Shown here: positions 47,201 to 61,500 of the stretch, piece by piece
Numbering within the stretch: position 1 is the first letter of the stretch
How the letters are laid out: the number at the start of each line of letters is the position of its first letter
NCBI GenBank assembly: GCA_029204225.1
Contig: CM055092.1
Coordinates: forward strand, 75,284,383 to 75,348,382
Origin: Diphasiastrum complanatum
Lineage: Eukaryota; Streptophyta; Lycopodiopsida; Lycopodiales; Lycopodiaceae
Direction: 5' to 3'
DNA length: 64,000 nucleotides
The notes under the pieces: generated by a model
Databases searched by the model: none
What the model was told of the DNA's origin: nothing
The model's input: the letters and a program-made list of their open reading frames with translations, nothing else
Translations under genes and position numbers: made by a program

Positions 47201-50200
47201 AAATCAGCATCTCAAATCTGATTTTTGGCAGCCAGTTTTTAGCAAGTCTTGTCTTGAGGAGGGCGCCCAAAAATCTACTTCTAATTTGGGTTTTGGAGCC
47301 TTCTTACTTTGCTAATTTTTCAAGTTTGCAGACTTGGAGGAGGGCGCCCAAAATTTAGCAAACCCTATTTTGGAAAGGGTAAATTTGTGGCTAGAAAATT
47401 GCAGATTTTCAGCAAGCAGTAGGGCGCTTTCAACAGCCCTATTGAAGTGTGTGTTGATCACACTATTTGACTTCCTAATTGGGTTTTGGTGTAGGCTGCA
47501 ATCAAAGCTAACCTAATTTTCAAGAAGCTGGTTTTTTGTGCAGAAAAACAGCCATCTATCCATTATCTTTTTGGCACTTTGGTTGCAGATTGGAAGACAT
47601 CTTGTGCTCTTATTTTCAGCTCATTGTTTACTGTAAATCTGTGAGTAGATTTGGCTTTGGAAAGGCTCTCTTTCCTATCTACTACAAGCTGAAATTTTGT
47701 TGGAGGTAATGGCAAAAGAATCGGAAGCTATCGGTTCTTTGTTAAGTGAAAATCGGTTGGATGGCACAAACTACTCGTGGATTTACATGATGAAGAATCT
47801 CTCATAGCGAAAGGGCTATGGGATTTGGTCAATGGTGATGAGGAAAGGCCTCCTTCTTTGGCACCTACTACACCTCGTGGATCATCATCATCATCATCAT
47901 CTTCTACATCTTCGGAAGAACAAAAGAAGTGGGATAGAAGGGATGCACAAGCACATTCTATGGTTGCTCTTGCAGTGAAAAGATTATCTTTGAGTATCTC
48001 TCTTAGGGGACATCAACTCTCCTTTGATGAACTTGTTGGGTTGCTTCTTCAAGAGGAGCAAACGAGGCAAAACTTTGCGGGTGACACTCAACAAGATCAA
48101 GCTTTCTTCACGAAAGTCAAGGGCAAAGGCAAGTCAAAAGGAAAGGGGAAGCCTCCTTCCAAGGATGAGCAAAAGTCCATTGGAGGTCAAAATGTCAACA
48201 CTCAAAAGAAGAAAGGGAAGTGCCATTATTGCAAGATGAGTATGATTCACTCATGAAAAACCATATTTGGGTTCTTGTTGATCTTCTTCATGGGAAGAAG
48301 GCAATTGGTTCTAAATGGGTATACAAAATCAAGTACAAGGCAGATGGTACCGTTGAAAGGTACAAGGCAAGGCTTGTTGCCAAAGGCTATGCTCAACAAA
48401 AGGGGATTGATTATGAGGAGACTTTTGCTCCTACCGCTCAGATGACTACCGTAAGGGTAGTAACCTCTTTGGCTGCCCATTTTGGTTGGCGTTTGCCGCA
48501 ACTTGACATAAAGGCAGCATTCCTCAATGGTGATCTCAATGAGGAAGTGTATCTTCAACAACCTGCTGGTTTTTTGGTTGAAGGCCAAGAAGATAAAGTT
48601 TGTCTTCTCAAGAAGGCACTTTATGGACTGAAGCAAGCCCCAAGGATGTGGTATCAAAAAATACATGCCTACTTTTGTGATCGTGGGTTTAATAATAGTC
48701 CTAGCGAATCTACTCTTTATGTCAAGCATACTTCAGATTTTATCATCATTATTTTGCTTTATGTTGATGATATTATTCTTACGGGAATCTTGGAACGGTT
48801 TTTGAAATCTCGCATTTAGTCCTATTGCACTTTTATCTTGGTCTTGAATTTGTACAAGAAGGGGCTAGAATTTTCATCTCTCAAGAACGCTACATTAGGC
48901 AGATTTTGAAGCGGTTCAAGATGGAAGATTGCAAGCCGATTGCTACACCTATGGAGACAGGCCTGAAATTAAGTAGTCAAGGTGATGGTGAACCATTTGA
49001 TACTACTTTATATTGTCAAGCTATTGGCTGTCTCATTTACCTACATAATTCAAGACCGGACATTTCTTATAGTGTCTCACTCATGAGTCAATTCATGCAT
49101 GCCCCGATGACATAGGATCTTACGATATCTTCAAGGAACAAGAAGTCATAGACTGGTTTTTCCTGCTTGTGATGATGCATGTTTGGTTGGTTTTAGTGAC
49201 TCGGATTGGGGTGGAGATCAAGACACTAGACGCTCTACAAGTGGAAGTTGCTTTTTCTATAGAAATTCTGCAATTTCCTGGTCAAGTAAAAAGCAGCCCA
49301 CTGTTGCTACTTCTTCTAGTGAGGCAGAATATAGAGCGATATTTTCAGCCACAACGGAGTGCTTATGGCTGAGAAGACTACTTGTTGACATGAAGTTTGG
49401 TGAGCCCTCAGCCACTCTTATCTTGAGTGATAGTCAAAGTGCTATTGCCATTGCACGGAATCCTGTTTTTCATGCGAGGACGAAGCACATCGAGATCCAT
49501 TATCACTTTGTTCGGGAGAGACTTCATGATGGAGACACTTTACTTGAGTATTGTCCTACAGAGGATAATATTGCAAACCTCTTCACTAAGGCGTTGCCTA
49601 GAGAGAAATTTGAAGCTTTATGCAAAGCTTTAAGTTTAAAACCACGTGGTGGCTTTGTTACATAGTGAAGATTTCATTTTATGCATTGTCATTTAAGGAG
49701 GGTGTTAGAAATAACTGACTATGCTAAAGTTAATCCATACGTTACTTTGACCCAAAAGGTCGAGATTTGTGTAACCATGGATATTTAGTTATTTAGGCCA
49801 TGTTAAGTTTGTCTTAACTTCAGTTGGACCCAATTTTGGTCATGTAGTGACTCGAGGCCCTATCTTGACTTTTGGGGGTGCCCTACATTTAGTAAGTGGT
49901 TAAGCTTAGGGTTTGTTGGCACTTCGCCACATCCAAGTAGAGTACTTGTATGCTCATTGTGTATACCATTTAAACATTTGCTAAGCATTGCTCTCCATTT
50001 TTCTGCTTGCATTACTGCTTTCTCTCTCTCCTTGAGGGCCCCTATCCTCTTTCCTCTATACCAAATATAAGCAGGACAACAAGTTACCAGAAACCTGCTA
50101 TTTACATTTTTTACAAAACACCACAGGCCTGTGTGAGCCATTTTAATATCTGTGCATGGTAAAAGAAGGGTATCTGTGCATGCAAAGCGTGCGCGGTCTC

Positions 50201-53200
50201 CTAGGTAGCATCAGTGAGAGGTCTATCGTGCCGCGCAACCAGGTACTCACGGATCAGACGGCTTCTAAGCTGTCTCTCTCTCCGGTCCAATACTCCGTCA
50301 AACCCTTCCATCAGCTCTCCATCCTCCTGAAACAATACAAGTCCATCAATTTGCAAGTTATCACCCTCATGTAAAACCCTCTTTAAGCGTGAAACATGAA
50401 AAATGGGATGAACTTTATAATCATGAGGCAACGCTAGTTTATAAGCAACATCATTAAGCTTTTTAACTATTTTCCAGGGTCCATATAACTTGTAACACTA
50501 CCCTATCTTAAAAGAAGTTGAGTCCTTTGGAATAAGGAGAAACACCATGTCTCCTTCCTCGAACTCTCTTGGTGTGCGATCCCGATCAGCAAATGTCTTT
50601 GCGCGATCCATCGCTTGTTTCACATTTTTCTTGGCTAACTCAAGCATTTGTACCATGTGAGTTAGAAAGTCAACAACACTAGGCACCCATAGTTCAACTC
50701 GAAAGGACTCATCTTAGTAGAAGCATTCTTTTTATCATTGTAAGCAAACGCCAACAATGATATTTCTCCCATTGCGTTTGCTTAACACTTACGTACGCCC
50801 TAAGCATGTCTTCCATGGTTTGATTAACTCTCTCTGTTTGACCATCCGTTTCAAGGTGATCAGTACTGCGCTCATTCTCAACCACACCTCATGCTTATCC
50901 ATTACGGCAGTCCAAAAACGGTAAAGTGTGAATCTCTATCAAACACTATGGATGATGGTAACCTATGAGGTCTGAATACATGTTGTATGAACAAATCAGC
51001 TACCCAGGTACATCTATCTTATAATGGGTTGGAATGAAATGAGCCATTTTTGTGAGTCTGTCAATCACAACCATTATGGCATCACGTTGAAGCTGCATAC
51101 GAGGCAAGTGTGTAATAAAGTCCATCGATACACTCTCCCATCTTCCCTCTGGAATAGGCAAAGGGTGTAACGATCCAGGAACTTTAATCCTTTCGACTTT
51201 GTTAACTTGACACTTACAACAATGTTTCACATAACTATGGACATCTTTAATTTCACGGTCTAGGTTAGCTGAAGTATTGTCTTGCACTCTACTCTCACTA
51301 GTACTTGTAGTCATATCCAACATAAAACAAACATACATACCTTCACAGCTTACCTACGCAACTGCATAGCAGAGACCAGTGGTCCTGGAGGCACATCCCG
51401 CTCACCACGGATGGAATGAAGCTTACCACCATGCTGAAACTCATACACATGTGTATCCCAGGCTATGTAAGGCTTCTACATCACGTGCCAGCACATCCCC
51501 AGAACGACATCAAAGCGCACCAAACGAGTTATTTCAAAATCCAACTCCTCAAAATAACTCTGAATAGTTAAAGGCATACTCACAACCCTTGTGTCCCAAA
51601 TCTATGTACCCTTTCCATCAGCCATCTCGATTGTGTATTGGTATTTGGACGGTTGTTTGCTCACTCTTAACTTCTTAAAAATCTTAAAAAGAGTTGAATT
51701 TATGACATTATGCGAGGATCCAGTGTCAAACAGAACTAAAATACTTCAACCACAAAGTTGTCCATGCATAACTATAACGAAGTGTCAGGAAATTGATACC
51801 CATGCTGCGCCGCTTTGGATAGCGTCACTGGAGGAGCCGTGTCCACCTTCCGCACCACAAAAACATTCATCAAACGAGGAACATCAGGATTAGCTTATGT
51901 CAAGATCTCTTCCACTTCCATTGGTTGCTGCTGCTGCTCTACTTGAAGATTATAGGTGGGTCTCATATGGTTTCATGGACATTCCTTCCATCGATGTTGT
52001 CCCAAGCATCCAAAGCATAGATTCTCTCTTTTGCCCTCTCTTGGTCCTGTGGCGACAACATAGAGTGTTGGCCCCCTTGGGCATTAGGCCGCCCATACAA
52101 TCCTTTTCCTTTCGGAGCACCAACCCCTTTACCCTTTTGGCCACCTGGAGCTTGCCCTTGTCCTTGCCCTTGCCACTGGCCTTTGAGCTTCTTGAATTTG
52201 CGCTTACCCAAAGGCATTTGGCCCCCTTGGGCTTGACCACTCGAGGTTCCTGCAGCAGGTTCATGGGACTTCTTCCCATCGTCATAATAAATAGCCATCT
52301 AAATGGCATTCCGAACAATGTGTGTTTGCTCCTTTCGAAGAAAACTCTCCCTGAGTCCTTCAATGAAATAAAACACCTGTGAATACATAGGCACTTCCTC
52401 GGGGATTCTCAGCAACACCTCTCTGTATCGATCAGCGTATTCTTGAACCGACCAATTGCCTTGCTTGAGACTTGTCCATTGTTGCATGGCTTGATTCTTT
52501 TCATCAAGAGGCACCCAATTTTGCACAAACATTTGTCGAAATGCCTCCTAGGAATCCAGTACAAGGCCAACTTTCTCAACTTTTCTCCACCATGGTTGTG
52601 CCGATTCCTGTAACCGATGGGTAGCCTCATCAATCATCTCTGACTCATCGGTAATTCCACACATTCCAAAGGCCTTTTCCCATTTCTGCAGCAAGTTTTC
52701 CACTGCATCTATGGTTCTTACCGCTACTGCACTTGTAAACTTTGGAGGTTTCAAGTCCTTAATGGACGTCAACTTGCACTTCTTGCCAAGATCTACATCT
52801 CTTTCAGTTGAACTCGGCTCACCACCCAAATTCCCTATAGCACTTACTCTTTCAGTTGAACTAGGCTCACCACCCAAATTCCCTATAGCACTTACTCTTT
52901 CAGGTGCATGGCCAGGCTTCAATTGTTCTAAGATCTGCTTTAACATTAGCTCCATGCCATCAACTTTGGTAGCTGAAAAAACCAGCAACTAAAGCACTTG
53001 AAACAAAGCACATATAGGCTTTTTTCACCCCAAACAAAGTACACAGAGGGACTACCCTGAATTCCTAAAAGAACTGGATAGAATACATCCTTTACAACTG
53101 AAATTTGGCAACCCACAAACTTTTTTCCTTGAAAAACCAGCAAACAAGGGTTTGAAACTGACAATCTTCAAAAACAAGAGGAAATCACGGAATAGGGAGA

Positions 53201-56200
53201 TCGGCTCTACCCCACCAGCGACCTACCACTAGAAGACTATAGCACTGTCAGATTCGAAAAATACTGAGAATTGAAAAAGTTATAAACACTTCTACAAATT
53301 TAAGGAACTGATCTTTACAAAAGCAAAGAGAAAAAACAGGCTAGACAACAGTAGATGCTCAAAGGTTGTCACAAGGACCAGCAATCCACCATAGGGCTGC
53401 AATTTGTAAGCTTCAAGGCTCTCAAAATGCTCAAACACTCCTGTAGAAGGGCACTAGCCCACCTAGCATCCAATAAACCCTAACTGAATATGAAAGTGAA
53501 CACACCAAAGTAGGCACCGCTAGTGGTCCATAACTTGGGAGCTAGATCTGATTAATCTAGATTCGGTTGGGTTGAATTGATCCACCATCCGCTCCCTTCT
53601 TTGGAACCGGCCTCATGAAAATAGCCCTATATATACTATCTCGAGGCCTTGGTGGGACCTTCTAGAGATTAGACAAAATTAGGGTACTTGGGTCCTTATG
53701 AGTCCCATAATTGGCCCAATACCAAAATGTCTACTAATTAGAGCAACTAGTAATTAGGGTTAGGGGAGGACGAGTCCATGAATGATAATGATTTTACTAC
53801 ATGTAGGAACTTTAAAGGCTGAATCATTATCCCATTACATGTAGAAACCCTAAATCATTGATTGAAAATTGCTATTCAGGAATCAGAGATATAGTACTCG
53901 AAACACTTATACATAGGCTGCATATCTCCAATATTGCCTGCAAAGTGTCCAATTGATCAACTAATGAGCATCATAGTTCATTTTGACCCACTATATGATT
54001 TTTTTCAGCCATTTCTCCACCATTGTATAAACTTACAAAAAGTCTGGATTAATACTCTTCAAAATAACAAATTTTCACTCGGTTTTAGAATGGCTCCAGA
54101 AAGAATAGGAGCATCTCATAACACTGCCTTCCAAAACTCTATGTGGCCATGATTTTACATTGTCATCTTATTACTCCATTCACGTTGAAATAAGATGCAT
54201 CCTTGGGTTAACTAGAAGTGATAACTAGGGTCAAGACTTAACCAAACTAGGCGTTGTAGGACAATACAAGAAAGATTCAACCAGCAGCCAAACATATGGA
54301 TGGTGGGGCTTCCATAGAGTAGAAAACTTACGACCAAAATAGTGGTCATAGATTATCCGACAAAGAAAGTTTCATGGAAGATTTTTACTTGTCGAGATCG
54401 ATCCAAAGTGGCTCACAAAGTAATAAAATTTTGTTCTATGAATGAGGGACATTGAAGACCATACTAAAAATTTTCTGAAGTTTTTTATCTATGTTTGGAT
54501 CTTACAGTTTGCACCAATCCTCAATACATTGTTGGCCTTGTGGGATATGATATGGGATTTCCTCAAACCCTTGAGAGGGCTATGTTGATATGTATAGAAC
54601 CTTAGGTTTGTTGTTCTTTAAGCGCACCCCCGCCCCCCCCCCCCCCCCCGCCCCAAAAAAAAAAAGTTGAGGGGTCCAAGATTTGTACTTAATCTCTCCC
54701 TATAACTATTCGACTAGGAGAGCACCCTGGAACCTGATCACCATTGTTGCTCTTGTAACATATGTAACTTGTGACTATTGGCTTTCCCTTTGGATGGCTC
54801 TTGTTGGTTGGTGATCCATTCTTAATGAATTCAGGCATAACTTGTGTCTCTATCTATTGTACATCCCAAGAGGGAGAGATATATTAAATTCATTGATTCA
54901 AGCTCCTCTTTGCTTCCACACTTATTGCGACCCCATCTTGCATGAAATTGTCTCTCCCATTAATAGTAGATTGTGCTTCTTAATTTCTAACATATGTCCC
55001 TTGCTTCTACCATAAAGCCAACTTAATATGATCATAAGGTGACTTTGTTCTCAGCACCCTAGTCTGAAGGTCCTAAGATCAGTGAGTGCATCTCTAATGA
55101 GTTCATTGAGGTTTGTAAGGTAAATGGAACGAAAGAAAACTTGTTGCACATTCAACATAAAATAATGGAGTTGTTGAACGTAAGATCAGGACAAGTGTGG
55201 AATGAGTTAGAAGCGTGTGGAATGAGTTAGAAGAGTGTTGAAAGGGGCTACCTTACATGTTGGATAAGGCAATGAACGTTGTGATGTGAGACTTGCAACA
55301 ATTTGAATCAAAAGTAGTTCGAAAGGGGAAAAAGATAATGTCAAAATAATAAAATTCGATTTTTTTTTCAAAATGTCTTTCTTTTGAAATTTTGATTCTT
55401 TTCGGCCAAATTTTTCATTGAATGAATGTGCAAAACTCTTCTATACTTGATCTACACCAATACAAAATTCCAATTCATTTAAAAAAAAACCATTATTGAA
55501 TCATTGCACAAGTGGCAGAGTTTTTTTATGTTTGACCCCTATGAACTATCCTAGTGTTTGAGGACCTAATTGTAGGTATATTTAGAGTGTCAAAAAGCCC
55601 AAATTAGGATTAGATGTAGAAGTGTGGTCATTGACATGTCTTGTTATCGGGTGACTACTATGTGTTTCGAACCAATTTCAAAGAGCTCTTCAATCTTCTT
55701 AAGTCATAAGTTATGACATTGAGTGTTCAAGCCACTTACCTATCAATTAATAGGTGTCTTGCTATCATTGAACAAGTACTTATTGTGGTATTTTGAAACA
55801 ATTTCAAAGAGTTCTTCAAGTTTCAATTTTCCTATTACTTAGCTTACAGTACTAAGCACTCACCATCTATGATTCAAGAGTCAACAGTCATGAGACAAGA
55901 CCCAATTCCAATCTACACTATCTAAAGGTGTAATTGCAACCCTAAGCCCTAAACTAACACTATTTTTGCTATAACAAAAGGTCAAAGATAAAGCAAGGAA
56001 AAAACCCAATAATGATTCAACAACTGTCTCTTACACTTTTAGCATCGCTCAACTTCCCCTATACCAAGAGGGACTTCTCTCATAACTTCATCATCTTCCA
56101 CACGATGGTCCATTGACACTCAAGCCACCTTCCTCTACACTACTTTTCATATAGGAGCTGCTCCTTTTCTTTTGTTATAAGCCATATAAACCAAAATTGA

Positions 56201-58499
56201 AATCTTGTCATAGTTTTTCTTGTCATATTTCATATGACAAGGATCTCCAAGTTGTCCATGTTTGTACCGATTCTCCCCATCCCCTCCATGAGACCAAATG
56301 CCAATATCACACCTTACACAAACATATAAAGGTTGCTTACATAAAAGCTAAAAATAATACTCCTTGATAAAGCTCTTCATCGGGTGCCTTTTGCGTGAAT
56401 TTCTTCCCCATGAGCCCCACTATCAAATGCACCCATGTATAATGACTTAAATTTGATATTCTTTTAGAGACCCCCATTACAAGTTGTTGGGCCCAAGGTT
56501 CATTTCTTTCACTCTCTCTAGAAAGGAACCTCGGATTCCAAAGTCTTGTGTAACTTATGTAACTCATGCCCTTTGAAATTCGAGTTTCTATTTGGTGATA
56601 GGAGTTCCAATTTGAGCACCAAATGTACCTCTAATTATAGTACTCCCCAAGAGGGAGAATGTAACTAGTATTCATACAATGGAGCTCACCTTAACTACTT
56701 CTCCTTTGGTGTCCCACTATCTCTGTGATTATTTATTCTCTTTTCAACTAGATTAAGGTTGAATGCTTCTAGCTTTCTAACACTAACTATCAAAGCTAGA
56801 TAGGCTAACGCTCCCTTTAGGAAGTTTTGCAAGTCTATTGGATGAAGGGAGCTTCATCTTCAGCCATTTCATCAATTCCAGAGAGAGAGATTGTGCCACT
56901 CTTCTAGAAATCTGATTTCAATTTTTCCTTCATGATTTTGTGAGGGAAGTGTTTATATTTGGATCTAATATCTTCTAGATAAGGAGAGAAGCATTAAACA
57001 ACCCATTTAAGTAGCTAGCTTTTTCGCTTTTGTGCAAATCCTCAGCCTAGGAAGTGAGAATCAACAACCATTGAAAGTGCTAGTTTGTTGGGCAACCACA
57101 GAGTGCAGAATTCTTTTAATGCATTAGTTTCTTACCTGTATAGTTTTGTCTTTTGGACAACATACTCCAATCTTTCTATTAGCAAAATGGGTGATTCTTT
57201 TGACAGAATTTAATGAGCTTGATGGTACTAACTTTCATGCATGGTGTTTTAGGATGAAAAGCATACTTGTTTTTGGCAGATTTGTGAGAAATAGTAATGG
57301 CGTTGGAGCTCAAGCCTAACTTTGTGAAAGGTGGACAGCCAAGCAAAGAACTAGTCCAAGGAGTCATGTTCCTTTTGTGGAAAAATCATTGGGAATTGGA
57401 GTGTTGGAAAAAGCAAGGAGCCCAACATGACTCCAATTCAAATCCGAACTCCAATACTAGATCAAAGAAAGGACCATGTTACTATTGTGACAAACCAGGC
57501 CATTTTGAAACAGAATGCCAAATTAAGAAGAATGCTTTGAGTGTAGGAGAAAGGGAAAGAGGTAACCTCTCGAGACCTCCTAATGATTCTTATGGAGATG
57601 ACTCAACCCAAGAAATGGAAGGCATTCATATCGACTTGCAAGAAGGTAAAATAGAATGCTTTATATACTCCTAGCCTTGCCAGAAATCTCCTTTCAAATA
57701 GTTGTATAACCAGGATAGGCAAGATGGTTGAGTTTTATAATGATAAGTTTCTCATAAAAAGCATGAAAAACAAAGAACAATGGATTGCAAGTGGATGAAG
57801 AGGTAGCAGCAATTTTTACAAATTGGATGCTATTTTGGATCAAGAAGCTTTCGTAGTGCAAAAAAGATGATATAAGTCATCTTTGCAATAAGAAGATGGT
57901 CGCCTATCCTATCAAAGCTTGAAGTTTTTTCATGAGAAGCAAATGCTAAGAGGCCTCCTATAGTCTCCAATTTTCCTTTTTCTTGGTGTACTACTATCAT
58001 TCATCTAATCCATAAATACAATGACTCCATGAGACCAAAAAACTATTGCATCGATATAATTAAACACATCATTGCCAAGTTCTACGAGAGCATTGTACAA
58101 AGAATAGTGAGTAGTGAAACTGAGATTTGACAGTTGCATACCTTGGGTCGGGCAAGTTTCAAGCGACATCATTCCACCTTAGATCATATATTCACTCTCA
58201 AAGCACTTAATGAGGCAAAAGCTAAGGAGAGAATGTATCATTGCTTTGTGGACACTAGACCTTTGAATTTGTACCACGTTACATGCTCATTCAGAACTTG
58301 AGGGATCTTGGTTGTCATTTGACATATTGTTGGTCATCATGGCACTCTATGAGCGAGTCATGGGGTATCTAGAAAGTTAATTCATGTGAAATCTCTTGTT
58401 AATTTCATACTAGGTAAAATCACTTTCTTCTGGCCACATCTAGCAAATAGCGTTTTTACACTCCCTTACTTAGTAGCACACTAGAGATGTACTCACTAG

Positions 58500-58570
<71 letters not shown>

Positions 58571-61500
58571 GAATGAGACTTTTACCAGCTTGTGCTGCTC
58601 ACAATCAGAACAGGACGATTTTCACGATAAAAATAATGCTCTTTCTGTTTTTCCTCTGTCTCCTTTTGGAACTTTTTCTTGTTGATCAAGCGGCATGTAA
58701 AGAGTGTATATTCTAAATTTGAAGCATCATTCTCCAGTTGTTTCAGATCCACATTAACTCCAACTTTCTCATTGTTACTTCCCACTTCGAATTTTTGGGG
58801 ATATAAAATTTGCTTTTCCAGGTCTGAGGAGCACATCCCTGTTGTTAATGAGCCAACAATTTCAGAGGATTGATAGTTGACTATTGAATTCTCTTCGCTA
58901 TGCTGACTTTGCAAAAGAGCAGGATCAGAACAACAACAATCCACAAGAGCATCCGGCCTGGTGATAGCATCATTCAGCCTACAAAATAACTGCAAAATCC
59001 TTGTGTGTATCAGAGTAAATGAACACGTAAGTCGTTTCCATACATTAGAATCACGCAGTTGAGACATTGCAAACGATAATTCAACCTCAAAAAAAGACTA
59101 CAGACATATATATGCATTTGAAAAACCCGCAAAATGATATGAAAGAGCAAAAGACATGACACCTGATGCTTCTCCTTAAGGGTTGCTGGGTGAAAAAACT
59201 CAGGAGAGCGATCATAGAGCACAGTAGCCCTACAGCAAGATAGAACTGGTAGTTTTATATCCAAAAACATGTAGATTGAATCCAAACAGCTACTTAGATA
59301 AAGATCAAAACTAGACTTAGACTACAGATCTCATGCACTCAACTAGGTGGTTAGTGCTGAAAAATACGGTTTTTTCACTAAACATCATACATTTGAGCTG
59401 TTCAAACGCATCAAACATCTCTTGAAGTTAACCTTTTGTAACATGATCTGCCTTCAAATTTAGATTTACCAAATTCCCCAATTTTGTGCAAGCTCAAGCT
59501 GCATGGCCTCAGTCACACATAAATAACCATCTGCCATCTTCCCATAATGTCTTTCATACCTATCAGCAGCTAAACAGAGAGAGGATTACTGCTAGTTTGG
59601 ATGTGAACAATAGCATTAATTGACCATTGAGTTTCAAAATTTCTCTCACTTAATAAGCTCACGGAAACTCGTGTCACATACCAATGATGAATTTTTACAA
59701 GGAGGTGGCCTGGACCAAGTTTCAAACCCAATAACGTGTAGCCAAAATTATGCCAGTCTATAATATAAGCTGCCTTGTGGATCCAGCAGGCCCATTTCAC
59801 TACAAGTAATGTAGGAATAGCAGGTGGATTCTGTACATGTTCAACACAGTTGCAGATCAGCCATAGTTAAAGCTGAGCAGCAGCAGCAGCAAAAAAGAAG
59901 TAGGTCAATCACCTCAACACACAAACTGTAGATAGATTAAGTGTCAATCAGTATTACTATGCATCAAAACCAAACAAATTGTCTGGGAAAGTTTGTAACA
60001 CATGTTGCAAACCTTGCAATAAACAGTAGACATGTACAAATCTTCCTGCTCTAAAGACCACTTTGGAACATATATGTCAGATCAAGAAACGGCAGTTAAT
60101 CCTAACCACTCAGTTTGGTCATTGATTCCATGATCATATCCTGTTACTGATCTACAACCGACCTTTAACTGAATGCATCTTACAGATTTCTGGCAAACTT
60201 GAAGAAGTATAATAACTTGATTAGTGATTGAAAAATCGACCTTTAACTGAATGCATCTTACAGATTTTTGGCAAACTTGAAGAAGTATAATAACTTGATT
60301 AAAGATTGAAAAATGAGGTACAGCAATGCAAATGATTGTTCCTCAATGAGCCTTACTTGAGTATGCATTTGAAACTTGCTCCATCAGCCATAAATGGCAA
60401 GTAGCATTTTAATTTAGACTAGTAAAACACAGACAGAAGTCGTACTTGCCATAGTTTTTGTCCAAATTTGCAAATACGGTTTGCTCAGTACTCAAATTTT
60501 TACCTGAACCAAAATCACATCTGGAGCTGGCAGTTTTATGCATAACATCCATATGAGGTGGATGGTGTGAATGACTATCTTCAAAGGCAGCACCAATAAG
60601 TACAATGATCTTGGAAGGCCTAAAGGTGTTGGTGGTTTCTGCAGTTTGAACATGTTTTAAAAATTAAATTGCATCCAGAATTCACATATGCCTAAGAAGT
60701 CATACTAAGTTACAAGCCAAACATCACAGAACAAAGAGAGAAAAACCACTAAAGACAAAGAATAGGACATTCCTATCATGACAATTGAGGCAAACTGATA
60801 GCAATCCGACTCACTGCATACTCAGACTAAGCTAAACAGATTACAAGCTACTCTGATGCTTAGAAACCCGTTCCAACCCTTTTGGGTCGGAATGTACGTA
60901 GAGTACGTTCCGGAACGTACTGGGTTGGAATGGTTTTTTTTTTAAACATGAGAAATATAGGCCCTTGAATGCTCCAGCAATTTCAGTTAATAACTCTCAT
61001 TCACTGCCTCTTGATTTCCTCTGCAAGCCCTTGCATCCTACATGACCTCTCCTCTACAAGTCTCCACATTCTATGTAGCCTTTCCACTCTACGCCAAAAA
61101 AGTGCTATGATACCGAGTTAAAAGCTAAAAACGATAGACTATAGAGAGAATGTCCATTGAATAAACCATAAGGAAAACAATAAGTATTGTAAATTGTATA
61201 AGCATAGACTGACGAATCACATTGAGCTTTGATATAGAATGATGTGAATTGATAGCAACCTGCTAATCATAAGTTCATGTATTCAAGGTAAGCTAAACTA
61301 ATCAAAAACTACTATAACGCCAAGAAGCCACTCCAAACACTGTGATCAACTTCTAGTGTCAAATACCTAATAATATTGATAGGCCAAAGTGAACTATAAG
61401 ATGTACTGTAGTATTACCAAATAGGAGTGTGAGGCCTAACGCCTAAACAAGTGTTTGGTATTATGTTGATAACTTACGATCAAGTGAAGATGTATGCGTG

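Larger units (their letters stand above)
37001..50056 (+). mobile_element. Ty1/copia element D, split by a gypsy insertion
   Basis: The 5' LTR starts 37001 (tgttagaaat), is interrupted at 37265 and resumes at 46925 up to about 47002. It is followed by a PBS (tggtatcagagc, about 47003-47014), gag (47705-48250), RT (48220-48819), RNase H (48825-49665), a purine tract and the 3' LTR (49703 to about 50056, truncated). The 5' LTR lacks about 84 bp present in the 3' LTR. The copia interior without the insertion is short (about 2.7 kb) because protease and integrase are deleted. Confidence 0.85.
35225..58585 (-). other. ALG1: Giant ALG1 intron (23,361 bp)
   Basis: Donor AGCTG|GTAAAAG at 58585 and acceptor tttaacag|G at 35225; the split codon TG|G (Trp of SSTSW) is restored exactly. 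It is filled by a copia element (37001-50056) containing a gypsy element, which contains a non-coding LTR element, plus a reverse gypsy, a copia gag and LINE scraps. Confidence 0.93.
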
